Positions 28,698-37,293 of a stretch of DNA of 64,000 bases are shown here, piece after piece; the stretch's first letter is position 1; each line of letters starts with the position of its first letter. Source of the DNA: Citrobacter enshiensis (GTDB taxonomy: Bacteria; Pseudomonadota; Gammaproteobacteria; Enterobacterales; Enterobacteriaceae); the NCBI RefSeq assembly GCF_029338175.1, contig NZ_CP119862.1, positions 1,860,001-1,924,000 on the forward strand, written 5' to 3'. Under the pieces are notes generated by a model. It was given only the letters and a program-made list of their open reading frames with translations, had not been told where the DNA came from and ran no database searches. The position numbers and the translations under genes are program-made.

Positions 28698-30689
28698 TCA
28701 GTTGATGAATACGTCTTTGCCTTTGATGTTCGCCGGACCACCCGCAGTGAAATCAAACTCCTGCCCGGATATGGTTATTTTTCCACTGCTTTCCAGCGTG
28801 ATGGAGCTTTTACCGCATATCAGTTCGATTTTGTCGCCGGATTTGATCGTGGTGATATTGGCGACATCGAGCGTATAGCTTTGCTTAACGTTGACCTTCT
28901 GATCTTTCACCACGGTTTCGGTGTCATTCCCGGTAATTTCGGTAGTCTGATCGCCGCCGACCTTCTTCTCACGATCCTTTGTGACCTTCAGCGTTTGATT
29001 ATTCTGAACTGTGACAGTTTGATCATGTGCGACAGTGACTTTCTGGTCGTGTCCGCCTGCATTCTTGCTGCCCACATTGACTGTCTGGCCCACAACCACC
29101 GTGACCGTCTGGTTATTCTTCACGGTTTCGGTATGGTCGTGATCCACCGTCGTGGTCCGGTCATGCAGTACCTCTGTCACCATATCCTTCTGGGCGTGCA
29201 TATAGAGCTGTTCTTTGCTGGTCGCATCCTCAAAGCGCAGTTCGTTAAAGCCACTGCCTTTGTAGGTCTTTGAGCGGATGGTCATCTGTGTTTTGGTGCC
29301 GGGCAGGCCACCGGGTGAGCGGTTATCCTGGTGGTAGGTACGCCCCATGATGATGGGCTGGTCCGGGTCGCCGTTGAGGAAGTCGACAATGACTTCCTGA
29401 TCTATTCGTGGGATGGCAAGGTTGCCGAACCCCGGTCCGGCCCATGCCTGCGATACCCGCACCCAGCAGGAGCTGTTTTCATCTTTCTGGTTGTATCTGT
29501 CCCAGTGAAATTTCACCCGCACCCGGCCATGCTCATCACAGAAGATTTCCTCGCCTGCCGGGCCGGTGACGATGGCGCTTTGTGGCCCGTCCACTCTGGG
29601 TTTAGGTTTGGGTTGAGAACGCCAGGTGCGATCGGCGGGGATTACGCTAAACTGGTTGTCCAGTGTGGTTCCATTCCCTTGGTTGCCATGCAATGCCTGT
29701 GGCTGCTGTCCGATAAGAGTACTTTTTACCACCTGCCATTCCTGGTTCAGAGTTTCCTGTGGATGGTTCTTCAGCATGAAACGGGTTCCGGGCCACAATT
29801 TCGGGGAATTGCTGGCACCTCTGCCGATTTCCGCATTATTACGCTGCCCGTCCATCTGGTAGCGGGTAAAATCCTGTCCGTGCTGCTCATCCTTGAAACG
29901 TCCTGGATAGTCATAGATTTCATATTGTGTGAACTGGTTGTTCAGGTTTTCGCCCTGCTGAGTATATTTGCCTTCCCAGCCGGGGGTCTTGAAGGTGTAA
30001 TCTTTGCTCAGTACCGAAGAGGGGCGGACACTCGCTTCATAATGAAACGCGGTGATACACTCATCGGTGGATTCTGTCCGGGTGTTCGGGTTGAAGGTGA
30101 TAGCGTCTTTTATTGGTGTCAGACCTGCCACATCATCACACAATATCAGCTTCTGATCCGGGCCATCTGACGCCAGTTTGTCATAAAAGAAAATACCTTC
30201 CTCAGCCCACAGGCGTGATAAAAACGCCAGATCGCTTTCACCATACTGCACGCAAAACTCGCGATTAGGGTGATCGGTATTAAAGGAAGGTGTCCAGTCA
30301 GTAACACCATTTTCATTCAGCAGGGTGGCGGAAATGGCCTGGATGTTCTGCTGCTGGAAGATACGGAAGTTCTGGCGTAAGCCGCTACGCCATAGAGGCG
30401 GCTGGATATTGAGGCGATACTGCATTTGCCAGCGATTGTTCTCTTTTATCACGAATCCTGATACAACGCCGATGACATAACGCAGCGCTTTAACTCCTTG
30501 CCAGATAGTCAGCGTGGCTTTTTTTTCCAGTAATGCACTTGCCGCCAGACCAAACTCCTTACTGGCAACATCCACGTTTAGTTCAAACGGGAAGGAAAAA
30601 TTCTGCTTCAACAGGAAATTCACTACTGCAAAGGTGTCCGGCGTCTGACCATCCACTTCCAGTGTAAAACGCAGTCCTTTTAATGACAT
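28698..30689 (-). CDS. vgrG: VgrG/TssI, T6SS spike protein
   Basis: 663 residues. The gp27-like part carries NFRIFQQQNIQAISATLL and EFCVQYGESDLAFLSRLWAE; the gp5 OB-fold has GRVRVKFHWDR and SCWVRVSQAWAG; then GFGNLAIPRIDQEVIVDFLNGDPDQPI. From about residue 505 a needle of repeated VTV-NNQT units forms the beta-helix, ending GGPANIKGKDVFIN with no extra effector domain. ATG 30689 follows an AAGGA site. First gene of a vgrG-DUF2169-rhs unit on the minus strand. Confidence 0.93.
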   Translation of the reverse strand: MSLKGLRFTLEVDGQTPDTFAVVNFLLKQNFSFPFELNVDVASKEFGLAASALLEKKATLTIWQGVKALRYVIGVVSGFVIKENNRWQMQYRLNIQPPLWRSGLRQNFRIFQQQNIQAISATLLNENGVTDWTPSFNTDHPNREFCVQYGESDLAFLSRLWAEEGIFFYDKLASDGPDQKLILCDDVAGLTPIKDAITFNPNTRTESTDECITAFHYEASVRPSSVLSKDYTFKTPGWEGKYTQQGENLNNQFTQYEIYDYPGRFKDEQHGQDFTRYQMDGQRNNAEIGRGASNSPKLWPGTRFMLKNHPQETLNQEWQVVKSTLIGQQPQALHGNQGNGTTLDNQFSVIPADRTWRSQPKPKPRVDGPQSAIVTGPAGEEIFCDEHGRVRVKFHWDRYNQKDENSSCWVRVSQAWAGPGFGNLAIPRIDQEVIVDFLNGDPDQPIIMGRTYHQDNRSPGGLPGTKTQMTIRSKTYKGSGFNELRFEDATSKEQLYMHAQKDMVTEVLHDRTTTVDHDHTETVKNNQTVTVVVGQTVNVGSKNAGGHDQKVTVAHDQTVTVQNNQTLKVTKDREKKVGGDQTTEITGNDTETVVKDQKVNVKQSYTLDVANITTIKSGDKIELICGKSSITLESSGKITISGQEFDFTAGGPANIKGKDVFIN

Positions 30690-30869
30690 ATCTGTTTATC
30701 CTTATGCAATAATATTATTAAAATTTGATGAAGTTAGATGACGACCATCGGGTATGGATTAATCGCATTTATAATTAATATGGTGGGGTATAAGTTGCAT
30801 ATCTTAAATAAGATGTCTGGCATGTTAATAATATGGCTAATTCTATGAGGTGCTTATAATGGTTTTTAT

Positions 30870-31182
30870 TATATATATAAATGCCTTGCAACTATGTAAG
30901 GAAATAAACTAATAAAACTTAGGCAAATGATATATAATACAAAGCAATGTTACTACTGATGTTAATATCAAAGAGGGGTATCATGCCAAAGTTAAACACA
31001 TATAAATGGAAAAAAGGCAATATCATTTATATTATGATTGCATAGAAATGCGGTATTAACTCAGATGAATTCAGAAGTTTTTTTACAATAAGGAAGTTAA
31101 TATGTATTCCAAGCAATGAAAACACGACATACAGAAAGTTAGTTTTATTGGTTAAAGACTCGATAAGAATGAGAATGCTCAT
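30870..31182 (-). pseudogene. Decayed third copy of the membrane immunity gene
   Basis: Read from ATG 31182 the frame gives MSILILIESLTNKTNFLYVV and FLIVKKLL, matching the two intact copies at 31233 and 31595, but a TAA appears at about codon 57 and further substitutions follow (LPFFHLYVFNFGMIP is still recognisable). It is the oldest-looking unit of a tandem duplication. Confidence 0.75.
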
Positions 31183-31232
31183 TCTAATAAATCCTTCATT
31201 TTTCAATAGTACTTATACTATTTCGTTATCTC

Positions 31233-31547
31233 CTATGTATATAATCGCCTGGCAATTATATAAGGCAATCCGCTAAGCCAGGCAAGCCCAAAAGAAATAT
31301 AGTACAGAGGGATATTGTCATTTAATTCAATATCAATAAATGGTATCACTCCAAAATGGAAAACATAAAAATGGAAAAAAGGTAACACCAATGATGTTAG
31401 TATTGCATAAAAATGTGGCATTAACTCTTCTGATGTCAGAAGTTTCTTTACAATAAGGAAGTTAACATGTAAGCCAAACAAAGAAAATGCCACATACAGG
31501 AAATTAATTTTATTGCTCAAAGATTCGATAAGAATGAGGATGCTCAT
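31233..31547 (-). CDS. Membrane immunity protein, copy 2
   Basis: 104 residues from ATG 31547 (AAGGA eight bases upstream; an in-frame ATG at 31562 has no such site). Three to four hydrophobic segments: NFLYVAFSLFGLHVNFLIV, FYAILTSLVLPFFHFYVFHF and the C-terminal YISFGLAWLSGLPYIIA. It is nearly identical to the copy at 31595 in its second half and differs in the first. Inner membrane. Probably protects against the DUF4225-like effector encoded upstream at 31906, or a variant of it. Confidence 0.7.
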   Translation of the reverse strand: MSILILIESLSNKINFLYVAFSLFGLHVNFLIVKKLLTSEELMPHFYAILTSLVLPFFHFYVFHFGVIPFIDIELNDNIPLYYISFGLAWLSGLPYIIARRLYT

Positions 31548-31594
31548 CAATAATTCCTTCATTTTCCAATAAGCTTATACTATTCCGCTATTTT

Positions 31595-31909
31595 CTATGT
31601 ATATAATCGTCTTGCGATTATATAAGGCAATCCGCTAAGCCAGGCAAGCCCAAAAGAAATATAGTACAGAGGGATATTGTCATTTAATTCAATATCAATA
31701 AATGGTATCACTCCAAAATGGAAAACATAAAAATGGAAAAAAGGTAACATCAATGATATTAATAATGCATAGACATTTTGCATTGACTCTTCTGGAGTCA
31801 GGATTTTTTTTAATATAAGGAAGTTAACATGTAAGCCAAACAATGAAAACACTACATACAGAAGGTTAACTTTAATAGTCAAAGACTCAATAATAATGAG
31901 TATGCTCAT
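31595..31909 (-). CDS. Membrane immunity protein, copy 1, cognate to the DUF4225-like effector
   Basis: 104 residues; ATG 31909 overlaps the effector stop by four bases, so it is the likely cognate partner. Hydrophobic segments are as in copy 2 (LLYVVFSLFGLHVNFLIL, LISLMLPFFHFYVFHF, YISFGLAWLSGLPYIIA). A small multi-pass inner-membrane protein paired with a hydrophobic effector is the usual sign of a membrane-acting toxin. No family name recognised. Confidence 0.75.
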   Translation of the reverse strand: MSILIIIESLTIKVNLLYVVFSLFGLHVNFLILKKILTPEESMQNVYALLISLMLPFFHFYVFHFGVIPFIDIELNDNIPLYYISFGLAWLSGLPYIIARRLYT

Positions 31910-32715
31910 TGGTTAGCTCTCCATTGTCCTATTAATGTGTTGGCGTCGCCTAATATTTCTATTACACGATCACCTGGTCCCATTAGATTTATCCCCATCG
32001 TTTTCATACCCCAAAGTAAATCTGCGTTCACATATCGGTAAAGCCTTTGGACGTCCTCCGCTAACTTATACCCAAACATACCGTTTAATGATAATCCCAC
32101 GTCAACAAATGTGTAAATGGTATCCGATGTTTTAGTATCTAGCCCAAAGAGATTACCCACGTCTTCATAAATAAATCGTAAAGGACCAGTAAAACTCTCT
32201 TGATAGAGTAAATAATAGCCATTCTCTATGAGGTTATTAATACCATGGAGTGTTAATAATACACCAGGGATTATTCCTGCACCAGAGCTCATCATTCCAA
32301 CGCCAGCAACAACCTGTAATCCACCGGAAATAAACCCAACTCCGGCGATGAATAGATCTACATTAATGGCATCTGTGCCACTACTCCCTCTTGAATGCTC
32401 TACATTAACAGGGCGAACGACAACAAACTGCCTCATTTGATTTTTAGTTAGTTCCTCATCTTGTTTTCTCAGCGATGCAATTTCGCGGTCAAGTGAGTCA
32501 ATAGCCTCCTGTAAGGTTGAAGCCCCAGCAAATGCACTCCTATCAATCTGTGATGAATATCTGATTATCTCCTGGATAAAATGGTCTTTGGCAAGACTCC
32601 ACTTTATATATTTACTGGCCACGCTATTCATTACCTGCATAAGTTCATTCTGCTTATCAAATAGAGTAATTCTAAGCTCTCTATTTTTACTTATATCTTC
32701 ATAAGATTCGCTCAC
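31906..32715 (-). CDS. Putative T6SS membrane-targeting effector (DUF4225-like)
   Basis: 269 residues, GTG start at 32715. The N-terminal half is helical and charged (about 1-110, coiled-coil tendency around IDSLDREIASLRKQDEELT). The middle has a glycine-rich hydrophobic hairpin (LFIAGVGFISGGLQVVAGVGMM and a following GAGIIPGVLLTLHG, about 125-160), and the C-terminus resembles DUF4225 proteins (YYLLYQESFTGPLRFIYEDVG). Such proteins occur beside VgrG genes. Pore formation or membrane disruption is inferred from the hydrophobic hairpin and membrane-bound immunity. It lies between a truncated vgrG upstream and its immunity genes downstream. Confidence 0.65.
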   Translation of the reverse strand: MSESYEDISKNRELRITLFDKQNELMQVMNSVASKYIKWSLAKDHFIQEIIRYSSQIDRSAFAGASTLQEAIDSLDREIASLRKQDEELTKNQMRQFVVVRPVNVEHSRGSSGTDAINVDLFIAGVGFISGGLQVVAGVGMMSSGAGIIPGVLLTLHGINNLIENGYYLLYQESFTGPLRFIYEDVGNLFGLDTKTSDTIYTFVDVGLSLNGMFGYKLAEDVQRLYRYVNADLLWGMKTMGINLMGPGDRVIEILGDANTLIGQWRANQ

Positions 32716-32776
32716 ATATAACGCCTCATTATAGTAATATCACATTTATTCATTCATAGAAGAACTCAGGGCAAGA

Positions 32777-32945
32777 TTACGAAAGCCCGCACTCCGCAAG
32801 GACTGACGCGAGGTAGTTATTGTCCATCGCAGCTTTTCGTATCTTTCTTCTCAATCCTGCTTTGAGCTCTTTGTGATTGGTCAGAATATTTACAGCTACA
32901 TGCCTTATTCCTGAGAATAATTCAGCAGCACGCCCTCTGCTTATT
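32777..32945 (-). mobile_element. ISAs1/H-repeat-type transposase C-terminal remnant
   Basis: The minus-strand frame reads [20 protein letters not shown], then [20 protein letters not shown], ending CGLS with TAA at 32777. This is the characteristic C-terminus of ISAs1-family transposases, the group that includes the H-repeat proteins associated with Rhs elements in E. coli. Only about 55 codons remain, fused directly to the broken vgrG. Confidence 0.7.
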
Positions 32946-32976
32946 CTGCAGTTGTCCTCATTCTGGTCACTTCCGT

Positions 32977-33398
32977 TGTGGTATTCGGGTTAAAGGTGAT
33001 GGCGTCATTTAGCGGGGAGAGGCCAGCCACATTATCACACAGCGTCAGCTTCTGGTCTGGGCCGTCCGGCGCGAGTTTGTCATAATAGAAAATGCCTTCT
33101 TCCGCCCAGAGGCGCGACAAAAAAGCCTGATCGTTTTCACCATACTGCACGCAGAATTCGTGAGATGGGTGGTCTGCATTGAAGGATGGTGTCCAGTCGG
33201 TTACGCCATTTTCATTCAGAAGGGTGGCGGAAATAGCCTGGATATTCTGTTGCTGGAAGATACGGAAATTTTGACGAAGGCCGCAACGCCACAGGGGAGG
33301 GGGTATACGAAGGCGATATTGCATTTGCCAACGGTTGTTCTCTTTCATTCCGAAACTGGCAACCACACCAGTGATATAACGCAGCCCTTTAATGACAT
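32977..33398 (-). pseudogene. Truncated vgrG with internal deletion
   Basis: ATG 33398 with a GGAGGT site starts like the intact vgrG (ATGTCATTAAA-GGG-CTGCG), then jumps to the segment LRYITGVVASFGMKENNRW, which is normally about 85 residues further on; the join is at the repeated word ctgcgtt. One base is also missing at the join. It continues QNFRIFQQQNIQAISATLLN and QAFLSRLWAEEGIFYYDKL, closely matching the vgrG at 28698, and ends near NPNTTTE, where transposase DNA takes over. It cannot make a spike. Confidence 0.8.
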
Positions 33399-33569
33399 AT
33401 TGACCTCCCTGATGTTTGCAGGAAAACAGACATCCGCTGTCCAGCGGCTGTGACAGTACAGTGTTACGCTTATCTTCAGGCACGCTACCGCCGAAGTCTC
33501 CGGCGTCTGCCATCTCCCGTAAAAACGTAACCCCTTACTGACAACCCTTTTTTACAGATGCCGTAATGC

Positions 33570-33611
33570 AAAAAAACAGCATCCAGCCCATAAGGGCAGG
33601 ATGCTGTTGGT
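33570..33611 (-). terminator. Terminator of hcp
   Basis: The stem aacagcatcc...ggatgctgtt (10 bp, extended inward by agccc/gggca-type pairing) is followed on the minus strand by seven T. It sits six bases after the hcp stop. Confidence 0.9.
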
Positions 33612-33616
33612 TTAAC

Positions 33617-34135
33617 TTATGCTTCCAGCGGTGCACGCCAGTCATCGGCACCGGAAGTGCCTGACTTTATGTGTTCCCACTCGATTTTGCGGTAGGCCAA
33701 TTTCACTGCGAGCAGTTGTGTAAACTCACGCTGTGATGGGTCCTGGCAGTGCGGCATATGCAGGTTGATATCGACGATAGTCGAATCAGTCAGGCGGGTG
33801 GTGAAATAATGCTCCTGCTTACCTTCAACAGAGGTGCGCCACCAGTGCAGTTCGGTTTTTGGCAGCATTTCGCCTGAGGCGAGCGCGTTGTACAGCAGAG
33901 GAACGGCTTTATTCAGCGCCACCGTAAAGATGAACGGTTTGTGGGCTCGCTGGCCTGAGGGCTGACCAGATTGTGGGTCGGTCGGCACTGTCACGTTATG
34001 CAGGAACTCCTGCACCAGCATTTCATCTTCGTGGCCCTGCACGTAGATGTTGCCGACAGAATCAGCAGTGAAGGCACCTGCGGTAATATTTCCCTGGGTC
34101 TGTCCTGTGATTGAAATGTAACACGGTGTAGGCAT
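33617..34135 (-). CDS. hcp: Hcp/TssD, T6SS tube protein
   Basis: 172 residues, full length. The opening MPTPCYISITGQTQGNITAG, VQEFLHNVTVPTDPQSGQ, the motif HKPFIFTVALNKAVPLLYN and IVDINLHMP are classic Hcp features. Hcp hexamers stack to form the inner tube of the T6SS. It has its own terminator and is transcribed divergently from the tss operon, so it is expected to be a highly expressed single gene. Confidence 0.95.
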   Translation of the reverse strand: MPTPCYISITGQTQGNITAGAFTADSVGNIYVQGHEDEMLVQEFLHNVTVPTDPQSGQPSGQRAHKPFIFTVALNKAVPLLYNALASGEMLPKTELHWWRTSVEGKQEHYFTTRLTDSTIVDINLHMPHCQDPSQREFTQLLAVKLAYRKIEWEHIKSGTSGADDWRAPLEA

Positions 34136-34848
34136 TTGTAAACTCCTTGTGAATGTTATCAGCGACTACTTACAATGACCTGTCGTTAATCCCCGACAGG
34201 TAGAACGTGAGACGGTTCACCACAGGAACCGCTTCATTTTTCTGCATTCGGCTTACAGGTAAACCGAATGGATGGCAGACGGGAAAGTACAATTTAAAAT
34301 CTCTGAAAGCCTTATTTATATAAACTAGACATATATCTGAGATAATATTTTCGCTTTTTGTGCGCACTCTGAATTCAATAAAAATATCCATTGGCTAATC
34401 ATGAATTAATATTGTATTCATCTTTTTTAAATTTTACTCTTGCTCTTGTGTGAATCCGTAAGGAATCTCTTAAATATCTTTTCTTTTATTTGTGTTATGA
34501 ATAAGTCCAGATCTGAATATAATAAATAACTATATTGTCATATAATTGTTTGATTTATTTATCTTACTGTATTTAAAGAATTAATCAGTGCTTTTCCCAG
34601 GTGGATCAACGCTATCTTGCGTAGTTTATAGATTGAAATGTCTATGGCAAACCTATTTAATGAACAAAGGATACCCCTCTTTCATTCGAATAAAAAGTGC
34701 TTTTAAAATTTTTCCCTGAGCGTAATATGAAGGTCAAATAGGATGTGTGATATATTTTACCGCCACCGGAATGGCATCGTCTGTGATTTTTTGTGGTACG
34801 GAACATGCTGTATTCATGGCACGAACGATAACCTTATGGACTATTTTT
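34136..34848. promoter_or_regulatory. Divergent control region between hcp and the tss operon
   Basis: About 710 bp with no supported gene (short open frames here lack ribosome sites and family features). A+T-rich from 34370 to 34740. Promoters for hcp (minus) and tssB (plus) must lie here by position. I did not see an unmistakable Fur, H-NS or sigma-54 site. Confidence 0.45.
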
Positions 34849-35355
34849 ATGAGCAGCAAAAAAAATGACAGTGGTGGCAGTGTTGCACCGAAGGAACGCG
34901 TAAATATTAAATTCACCCCTAAGACAGGAAACCAGACAGCAGAAGTGGAACTGCCGCTAAACCTGCTGGTTACTGGCAACCTGACGGGTGGCACAGATGA
35001 CACATCACTCGATGAGCGCCAACCGGTTGCCATCAGCCGTAACAATTTTAATGCCGTACTGGAACAGTCCGGAATCAGACGTGATTTCATTGTTCCGTCT
35101 GTGCTCAGTGAAACGCCGGATGCGCGTATGAGCGTTAACCTGAAAGTCAAAGCGCTGGCAGATCTCTCGCCGGACAACGTTGCCGCCCGGGTGCCGGAAA
35201 TGCGGAAAATGCTGGAGCTACGCGAAGCATTGGTGGCGCTGCGCGGCCCTATGGGCAATATCCCTGCCTTCCGCGCACAACTTCAGGCTTTGCTTGATGA
35301 CGAAAAGAGCCGTGAACAACTGATTGCGGAGCTGGGCCTCGTTGGTCGGAAATAA
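34849..35355 (+). CDS. tssB: TssB, small sheath subunit
   Basis: 168 residues from ATG 34849 (MSSKKNDSGGSVAPKERVNI); upstream in-frame codons give a non-homologous N-terminus. The conserved DTSLDERQPVAISRNNFNAV and the C-terminal ALRGPMGNIPAFRAQLQALL identify TssB/VipA. With TssC it forms the contractile sheath around the Hcp tube. First gene of the plus-strand T6SS operon; tssC follows after 19 bases. Confidence 0.93.
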   Translation: MSSKKNDSGGSVAPKERVNIKFTPKTGNQTAEVELPLNLLVTGNLTGGTDDTSLDERQPVAISRNNFNAVLEQSGIRRDFIVPSVLSETPDARMSVNLKVKALADLSPDNVAARVPEMRKMLELREALVALRGPMGNIPAFRAQLQALLDDEKSREQLIAELGLVGRK

Positions 35356-35374
35356 CTTGTACAAGGACTTCAGT

Positions 35375-36859
35375 ATGTCAGATATCACCTTATCGGAGGC
35401 ACCTGCTTCCACCACACTGGTCACAGCGCCCAGCTTGCTGGATGAAATTATGGCGCAGACTCGTTTTAAACCGGAGTCAGAAAGCTACGATATCGCCCGT
35501 CAGGGTGTTACAGCCTTTATTACCGCGCTGTTGCAAAGTGACGATGAGGCAGAGCCTGTAGATATCCTGGCTGTCAATGGCATGATCGCCGATATTGATG
35601 AGCGTATGGGGCGCCAGATGGATCTGATCCTTCATGCTCCAGAATTTCAGGAACTGGAGTCGTTCCTGCGCTCACTGAAACTGCTGGTTGACCATGCAGA
35701 TCCCCGAGAAAATATTAAAATTCATCTGATGCATGCTACCAAAGAAGAACTGCTGGATGATTTTGAATTTGCGCCTGAAATTACCCAGTCAGGGTTCTAC
35801 CGGCATGTCTATTCCAGCGGATTCGGTCAGTTTGGTGGAGAGCCGATCGCCGCAGTTATTGGTAACTACGCTTTCAATAACACCGCCGCAGATATGAAAT
35901 TGCTGAAATATATCAGCGCGGTCAGTGCGATGGCCCACTCACCGTTCTTGTCCTCTGTTTCCCCAGAATTTTTTGGTCTGGATTCGTTTACTGAGCTTCC
36001 TGGGATTAAGGATGTTGCCGCTATTTTTGAAGGTCCGGCTTATACCAAATGGCGTTCGTTGCGTGAGTCAGATGATTCCCGAAATCTCGGCCTGACTGCA
36101 CCGCGCTTCCTGCTGCGCCATCCTTATGCCCCGGATGAAAATCCGGTTAAAAGTTTCAATTATCATGAGAATGTCAGCAAAAATCACGAGCATTATTTGT
36201 GGGGGAATACTGCGTTTCTGCTGGCGGCAAACATGGCTGAAAGTTTCATGTCAACCCGCTGGTGCCCGAATATTGTTGGCCCACAAAGTGGTGGTGCGGT
36301 GAAAGATTTGCCGGTGCATTTATATGAAGCAATGGGTCAGCTTCAGGCCAAAGTCCCAACCGAAATTCTCATCACCGACAGGCGAGAGTATGAGCTTGCA
36401 GATCAAGGGTTTATCACTTTGACTATGCGTAAAGGCTCTGATAATGCAGCCTTTTTCTCTGCCAACTCGGTGCAGAAACCAAAAGTTTTCCCCAATACGG
36501 CAGAAGGGAAGGAAGCCGAAACCAACTATAAGCTGGGTACTCAGCTCCCTTATCTCTTTGTTATCAACAGATTAGCACATTATATCAAAGTGCTTCAACG
36601 CGAGCAGCTTGGCTCATGGAAAGAAAGAGGAGATCTGGAACGCGAGCTGAACACCTGGATTCGCCAGTATGTGGCTGACCAGGAGAACCCGCCTTCAGAT
36701 GTCCGCAGCCGCAAACCGCTGCGCCAGGCGAAGATTGAAGTTTCCGATGTGGAAGGTGAACCTGGCTGGTATCAGGTTGCGCTAAGTGTACGCCCGCACT
36801 TCAAGTATATGGGGGCGTCGTTTGAGTTGTCCCTGGTCGGACGCCTGGACAGGGAATAA
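35375..36859 (+). CDS. tssC: TssC, large sheath subunit
   Basis: 494 residues from ATG 35375 (MSDITLSEAPAS). Signature parts: ESFLRSLKLLVDHADPRENI, GFGQFGGEPIAAVIGNYAF, AHSPFLSSVSPEFFGLDS and the C-terminal handshake region PGWYQVALSVRPHFKYMGAS. VipB/TssC pairs with TssB in the sheath and is the part recognised by ClpV on contraction. Length and motifs are normal. Confidence 0.95.
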   Translation: MSDITLSEAPASTTLVTAPSLLDEIMAQTRFKPESESYDIARQGVTAFITALLQSDDEAEPVDILAVNGMIADIDERMGRQMDLILHAPEFQELESFLRSLKLLVDHADPRENIKIHLMHATKEELLDDFEFAPEITQSGFYRHVYSSGFGQFGGEPIAAVIGNYAFNNTAADMKLLKYISAVSAMAHSPFLSSVSPEFFGLDSFTELPGIKDVAAIFEGPAYTKWRSLRESDDSRNLGLTAPRFLLRHPYAPDENPVKSFNYHENVSKNHEHYLWGNTAFLLAANMAESFMSTRWCPNIVGPQSGGAVKDLPVHLYEAMGQLQAKVPTEILITDRREYELADQGFITLTMRKGSDNAAFFSANSVQKPKVFPNTAEGKEAETNYKLGTQLPYLFVINRLAHYIKVLQREQLGSWKERGDLERELNTWIRQYVADQENPPSDVRSRKPLRQAKIEVSDVEGEPGWYQVALSVRPHFKYMGASFELSLVGRLDRE

Positions 36860-36865
36860 ACCACC

Positions 36866-37288
36866 ATGATAACGGAACGGGAGTCGGGAGGCAGTCTATT
36901 TGAACGTATCGGCGAGGCGGTGAATTTACCTTCACGTCAGCGTCCAAAGGCGGCGTTGTTGCAGTCTGTGCGCAATAACCTGCGCAATGTACTCAACACC
37001 CGTTCCGGTAGTTGCTACGGTTCGCCGGATCTGGGGATCGCTGATTTTAATGATGAATCACCTGACTCCATGAACATCCGGAACTGGATGGTTCAGGCTA
37101 TCAGTCGTTGTATTTTGCGGTATGAGCCCCGTATTTCGGATGTGGTGGTAACCACCACCGCAGAGGACAGCCATGCCCCGCTGGATCTGCGTTTTCATAT
37201 TGTGGCGTACATGGATTTCAGTAACAGAAAGGATGTTCTGGAGTTTGACATTCTGCTGGATAACCACCAGCACTGGTGTGTGGGGTAA
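36866..37288 (+). CDS. tssE: TssE, baseplate gp25-like protein
   Basis: 140 residues, six bases after tssC. The gp25 pattern is present: SLFERIGEAVN, a helical region, CYGSPDLGIADFND, and YEPRISDVVV near the end. TssE links sheath polymerisation to the baseplate. Complete, normal length. Confidence 0.92.
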   Translation: MITERESGGSLFERIGEAVNLPSRQRPKAALLQSVRNNLRNVLNTRSGSCYGSPDLGIADFNDESPDSMNIRNWMVQAISRCILRYEPRISDVVVTTTAEDSHAPLDLRFHIVAYMDFSNRKDVLEFDILLDNHQHWCVG

Positions 37289-37293
37289 ACCTG

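Noticed and set aside
28626..30170. Plus-strand open frames across DUF2169 and vgrG
   Set aside because: Shadows of strong minus-strand genes with clear domain content.
34170..34391. Small minus-strand frame between hcp and tssB
   Set aside because: No ribosome site, no family resemblance; lies in the expected control region.
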